From assembly GCA_013368325.1 (NCBI GenBank), contig JAACJK010000238.1:1-64000 (forward strand): 64,000 nt of DNA, read 5' to 3'. The translations under genes were made by a program, and so were the position numbers. The DNA is from Ephemerocybe angulata (taxonomy: Eukaryota > Basidiomycota > Agaricomycetes > Agaricales > Psathyrellaceae). The notes beneath the pieces were generated by a model that saw only the letters and a program-made list of their open reading frames with translations, was not told the origin of the DNA and ran no database searches. Shown piece after piece: positions 59,561-64,000 of the stretch; position 1 is the stretch's first letter; the number at the start of each line of letters is the position of its first letter.

Positions 59561-60852
59561 TTAGCGCTGGCTACGACGAACACGGCGGGAGGCCTGAGGC
59601 CCGTAGAGGGTTTCGAAGAGGGGGGCGTCGGACATCGACACAGTGCGGTTGAGGTAGCGGTCGAAGTCGAACTCGCCGCTGAACACGATCTTGCGCAGAC
59701 ACGCGCGGAGCCTGACAAGGCCTCGTTGGGAAGAGGTGGCGTCGACGATGGAGGGGACGCCCGACCTGCGCGAACGGATGGCGAGCCTGAGCGAGGAGTG
59801 GATGACGCGCTTTTGGAACTGTGTAAGTAGGGAAAAATGGACAATAACGACGACTCACATCGCGGTATGCCATCTCAAAGAGAGCGCGGTCAGTGTTTGG
59901 GGGTGTGGCAGGGAGAGCGCGGACTAGGAGCCAACGGTTCCAGAACACGCGCCAGTGGATCTCGGTTGACCCTCGTGCTAACAAAGTCTCGTTGTATCCG
60001 ATGGCGCCGACTATGAAGTCGGCGACACATACCGCGGACCAGCCTTCATCTAGCAGAGCGGTGATGGCTAAGGCAAGGCCTAGGGGGACGTAGGGTGAGA
60101 GGGGAAAAAATGAAGACTGGGAAACGACTAACTGGAGGCCAATGGCATGTTGGATATGAGGTGTGAGGTTGGGTAGCAAGAGGATCTGGAGTTGTACGCA
60201 TTCCCCAGGTCGAGTTAAATATTGGATCTAAAGAAGGACGACAGGGATTGCCAAATATATCCATCCCCGATCCCAAATCTGATGTTTCCCGATTTGGATG
60301 GCGTGCGAGCCAATCGCGATGTACAAACGGGTTCTCTGAGTTTCGCGCAAACATAGATATTGATATTCCATGGCATCCCGTTGTGCGATAACAGTCTTAT
60401 CGGTCGCAAAATATATCGATTGCGCATATGTTTGAATTAGGTATACATCAATGTCCAGGAAATGATATTTATAGCATCACTAAGAAATGCAACGATTCGA
60501 CTTGAAATGCCCATAGTCAACTCGATTGGAATGTCGACCTTTTGTATGCGGGTCAAATATAACTATATATATAGGTTACAAAACTATAGAATATCGTTGA
60601 ACTGACCTCTTGAAGATGATAAGGCCAAGCAATGACTCGTGCGACCACTTGGATGCTCCGAAACCCATATGTTGGCGTCCTGCGATTCACGCGAGCTTAA
60701 CCGGTGCCCTCTCGACTGCACGATGCACCTTGAATGAAATAAATGGCATGGTGGTTCTCAGCTACATCCCAGAGCCCAGCAAATACAGCCAACGTAGTCC
60801 CCAATCCCATCTCGAGCCCATGGTATTGCCGAGATCCCAAAGTCGCGAACAT
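59561..60852 (-). CDS. Unknown multi-exon membrane protein, copy 2
   Basis: Exact counterpart of the copy at 3994-5285 (offset 55567). One silent-position difference lies in the 40-nt intron (59850). The same exons and hydrophobic segments are present. Confidence 0.55.
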
Positions 60853-61279
60853 GACCTCTTGTCTGTTAGTCTCTCGAGTTCTGCTCAACGGACGCGTTGA
60901 GAAACATCCTTACAGACATGAATTGGGCTTCAATCACCATTTGAAGGTTTTACTTTACAGTATAACGCTATATTATGCCTGCTGATCCCTTGTCTGCTCC
61001 TCCAAACCTGAGAAATCGCTAAGTCCTCTGACCTCGGTTATTGCCGGCTGCGGAGTCCCAATGTCATCGCTGCCGAGATAGGATGCCGAACGGGCGCCTA
61101 AATCCCAGAACCTCGAATATCTCATCCAAAAACTCAATAAAATGTGCCTTGCGATACTCATAACGTCGGAGACACACACATATGTATATATTGGCACGGG
61201 GGTAGCAAAAGTACAAGTACGAGTCGCACAGCAAAACACATAGTCGAGCAAAGTCCTTCAAGTCCCGAGAATTGCGATT

Positions 61280-62536
61280 CTAGACGTAAGCCACAATGCC
61301 CCGGTTGAAAGCCACCTCGTACGCCTGGAAGGCAGCCTCGAGGCTGCGATGGCGGCTGAAGCTGGCCGATGCCACTCCGGTTACGTAGGGCGAGGTGTTC
61401 TGCCTGCGGGAATGTCCAGCCATATAGAAGCAAATTAATAGAAGTTCGACTTACCATCCTCCGTATATTCCAACACGAACACCCTTGGTAATCGCATAGT
61501 AACGCTCTTCTATTTGGAGAGAACAAATTAGATCTTTAGAAGCAGAAGCCGTAGTAGAAGACTTACCTCCATACCCAGTGAAGACGGCGTTCAAGGGCTG
61601 GGGCGGGGTCTGAGGGGTTGCACTGTTCGGACCAAGGGAGTGGAACCCGGGGATCACCGTGGAGATAGGGTAGGGACCCAGGCCAGCAGCAGCAGTGACG
61701 ACCCCAGTGAGAGCGGCGACGGCGCTGGTCGGGACGTTAGGGGCGACGGGGGCTGCAGCTTGAGCAGCAGGGGGAACAGCTCCAACCACGGGTATAGCGA
61801 TAGGGGCAGGGACAGCAGTGGCATTGGTGCCCGTGACAATGGCTGGGGCAGAGGTAGCTGGAGTGGGAGAAATGGTGAGTGCGGCGATGTTTGGGACGGT
61901 GGCGGCCGCGGCAGGGGGCGCGGCTCCAGCGGAGCCTGGGAGAATCGAAGCACTAGCGCCACTAGTCTGCGCGGAAGGAAGCGCGGGAAGCGCGCCTGAG
62001 TAGGGAAGACCATGAAATGAGCACCGAGCTTCTGGAAATGACTCGAGCTATACGCACCATGAGTCACAAGGCTTGAAATGATTCCCCCGTCGTCCTCAAC
62101 TTTCACATCATCATCTTCCTCTGCGTTCACCTCGACATCAGACTCGTCCTCTGAGTCGGACGGAGGAGGCGCGTTTGGAACCATCAAAAACCCAGCGCCC
62201 TCACACACATTACAGGTCTCAGGATCTAATGCGGAGATTGGTCAAATATGCACATAATGAAAAGAAGGAACCGAAAGAAGCAACTGAGCGGAGGAGAGAG
62301 AAGAAGAGCTAGGAGAGAAGAGAAGCTTACGGTACTCGTACTCTTGCTGAGCGGCGGCATTGATCATAAGGCGACCTAGTTGTATTGGTTAGATTGAGTA
62401 TTCTAGTGTGAGCAGTGGAGTACCTACGCAGATCAATGGCGCGAATCATCGAGGTCAGCATGTCTCTCATCGGCAAAGAGAGCCGCAGGCCGCGGCCCGT
62501 GCTCCTCTCCTTGTTGGTGTTAGACTCGTTGGCCAT
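61280..62536 (-). CDS. Viroplasmin-like domain protein, 309 residues, copy 2
   Basis: Same six-exon gene as at 5713-6969. Two neighbouring substitutions (near 61907) change the Ala-rich linker only. Frame intact throughout. Confidence 0.85.
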
Positions 62537-62877
62537 AGAATAGAAGACGGAGGGATGGTTGCTAGGTTCGACTATGGGAGGGCGGATATAGTGTTGGACA
62601 GGATGTACGTACTAAGAAGGACTTTATAGATATCCGCCCTGTATTGATATCTGTTTACTCTGAGATACACTGAGATATGCTTTCGAAGGCGCAAATTTGA
62701 CACTACTAGCTAGACTTTGGATTGTCGGACGCGAATAGTCCTCGTAGGGCATGTATGTTCCGTTAAGGATGTGCTTATCCATATGCGATTGAAGTCATCA
62801 TGGTGTGAGGGGACTTCAAATTATTCAAGTAGTGCAAGGTCTATACGATTTTGAACTCTCCAATCCCCACTTTTGCA

Positions 62878-64000
62878 ATGGCACCTGCAGGCTGGGCTTC
62901 TCCAGCCCAACTCAAACTCCTTACTTGTCTACTCCCTGAGTATGAGAAATGCCAGATCACCCGCCACTACAAGCCATTCTGGACGATGGTCTACGCTCGT
63001 TATCTCAGTGAAATCCCCTTATCGACGAACTATTCCCTGGATATGAAGTCAACGATCTAAACGACGAGCAATTAGCCACCTACAGAAATAGGCTCGAGAA
63101 GCTCCAGGCGGTGAGTAGGCTATCTGGGTTTAGATTCATATTGAAGCTCACACCGGGAGCAGCGTCTTCGAGACTGGTACAGGTGGAGGTGTAATGCCCG
63201 GAGCAGGAAAGTAGCCGTGACCGTTCCTGCCAAGGTCCTCAAGGCGATCTACTCTCCCCGCACTCGGGGCCCCAAGGCGTATGAAGCATATTCAAAGTTG
63301 TATCCCGACGAAGTTCGCGCAGCTGTCGATGTGCGATGTGAAGAGCTGGGTATTACTGGTAAGAAAAAGCTCAAGCTTTGGCATGGCGTCTGCCAGGAGC
63401 TCTATTCCAAAGCGACGGATGACAAGCTGAAAGCGGTGGACGACTATGTCGATTTGATGGGCAATCAGAAGGACAATGACGACGAAGTTGAGCTTTCTCC
63501 AAGGATCGACAAAGGCATGTCGATTCAATTTAATTTTTGGCCGGTACTCTAACATGTGCATAGACATATCAATCTCCTCCTGCAATTCTGAAAGCCGTCG
63601 TTGATCCTCCGGTTCGTAAAGCTGGTTTGATGGCTCTTGTCACCCTTGTCGGGCCGGTCCCGGACTCTAGTGGGAAGATCTCGGCATGGACGTATGTGTC
63701 CGCTTTTTTTTCAATGATATCCACTTAGCTTACCATATGTTTCTCGCATTGTCTAGCCTTCAATTCGGTGACAAGGATGACACCCCTTTGTTCTCGTCTT
63801 CTTGGGTTGACCATGATAGACTGTATGTTGAGGCGGTCGCTCGCTTTGCGAAACGCCACGTATTTGGTACGTTGACTCTCGGTGGTTTCGCATATCTCTC
63901 CTCTGACTCGACCACTGTGCAGTGTCTGAGCCAGCTTCTCTGCAATCGGGAGATCCAGATCCACAGCAGAGTACGTATTTGGATCCCTCTGTTCCAAGCC
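62878..64000 (+). CDS. Ser/Pro-rich family protein, copy 2, cut by window end
   Basis: Matches 7312-8435. Indels near 63012, 63156, 63500 and 63580 break the reading frame here although copy 1 is open, so this copy's sequence is the faulty one. Truncated in the fifth intron by the window end. Confidence 0.7.

Larger units (their letters stand above)
55545..64000. repeat. Copy 2 of the 8.4-kb terminal direct repeat
   Basis: Same orientation as copy 1, offset 55544 at the start and about 55565 at the end. In the KDZ gene and its neighbour this copy reads through without frameshifts where copy 1 is broken. In the last 1.4 kb it is copy 2 that carries the faults: near 62615 (lost base), 63012 (AAA for AAAA), 63156 (extra G), 63500 (lost C) and 63580 (lost C). 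Correct gene models are therefore taken from copy 2 for 53.7-58.4 kb and from copy 1 for 7.3-10.9 kb. Confidence 0.97.

Overview
The window looks like nuclear DNA of a mushroom-forming basidiomycete (Agaricomycetes). Introns are many, short (about 40-105 nt) and almost all GT-AG. Base composition is balanced. Families typical of that group are present: a KDZ transposase, a viroplasmin (RNase H1 N-terminal-like) protein, GPCR-like seven-helix proteins and expanded small secreted peptides. No bacterial-type operon, rRNA or CRISPR array was seen. All assignments come from reading translations and splice signals; no database search was run.

Layout. (1) Positions 1-8435 are repeated almost identically, in the same orientation, at 55545-64000, so the window starts and ends in the same sequence with a period of about 55.55 kb. 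Differences are almost all one-base homopolymer indels, crowded into the first 3.2 kb of copy 1 and the last 1.4 kb of copy 2. That points to unpolished ends of a contig from a circular molecule or a tandem repeat. (2) Read through that junction, one block holds a KDZ transposase (53743-57463, minus), a divergent 232-residue gene, a multi-exon membrane protein, a viroplasmin-like protein and a 1034-residue Ser/Pro-rich protein (7312-10870). The block is bracketed by two non-coding arrays of a CGTGGTGCA motif in opposite orientation (about 11.6-13.4 kb and 52.4-53.6 kb). This may be a giant KDZ-type element of about 16.5 kb. (3) 13.5-15.4 kb holds non-coding repeats, including five hairpin units. 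(4) 15386-25115 is a 9730-bp transposon with inverted ends and a 3-bp AAT target duplication. It carries a PIF/Harbinger DDE transposase, its Myb/SANT-like partner, a complete Mutator-like (MULE) transposase with a SWIM finger, and two proteins of unknown function.

(5) 25.1-46.9 kb is the most unusual part: eleven intact genes and one decayed gene for tiny secreted peptide precursors of 57-84 residues. They share a signal peptide, a basic processing site, a Cys-x(1-4)-Arg-Arg motif in most members, one phase-1 intron at a fixed place and a very short second exon, usually ending in Tyr. Nearly all have a TATA box 60-115 bp upstream. A proline iminopeptidase-like hydrolase and two seven-helix membrane proteins lie among them. 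The transposon of part 4 sits exactly on the stop codon of the first peptide gene, and its TIR supplies a new in-frame stop. (6) 43-51.9 kb is gene-poor, with a diverged direct repeat pair, GGTA/GT microsatellites and the C-terminal end of a LINE-type retrotransposon.

Regions not listed as genes were read but gave no convincing coding sequence. Fungal exon boundaries given here are my own readings; those that close to an exact multiple of three with consensus splice sites are the more reliable ones.
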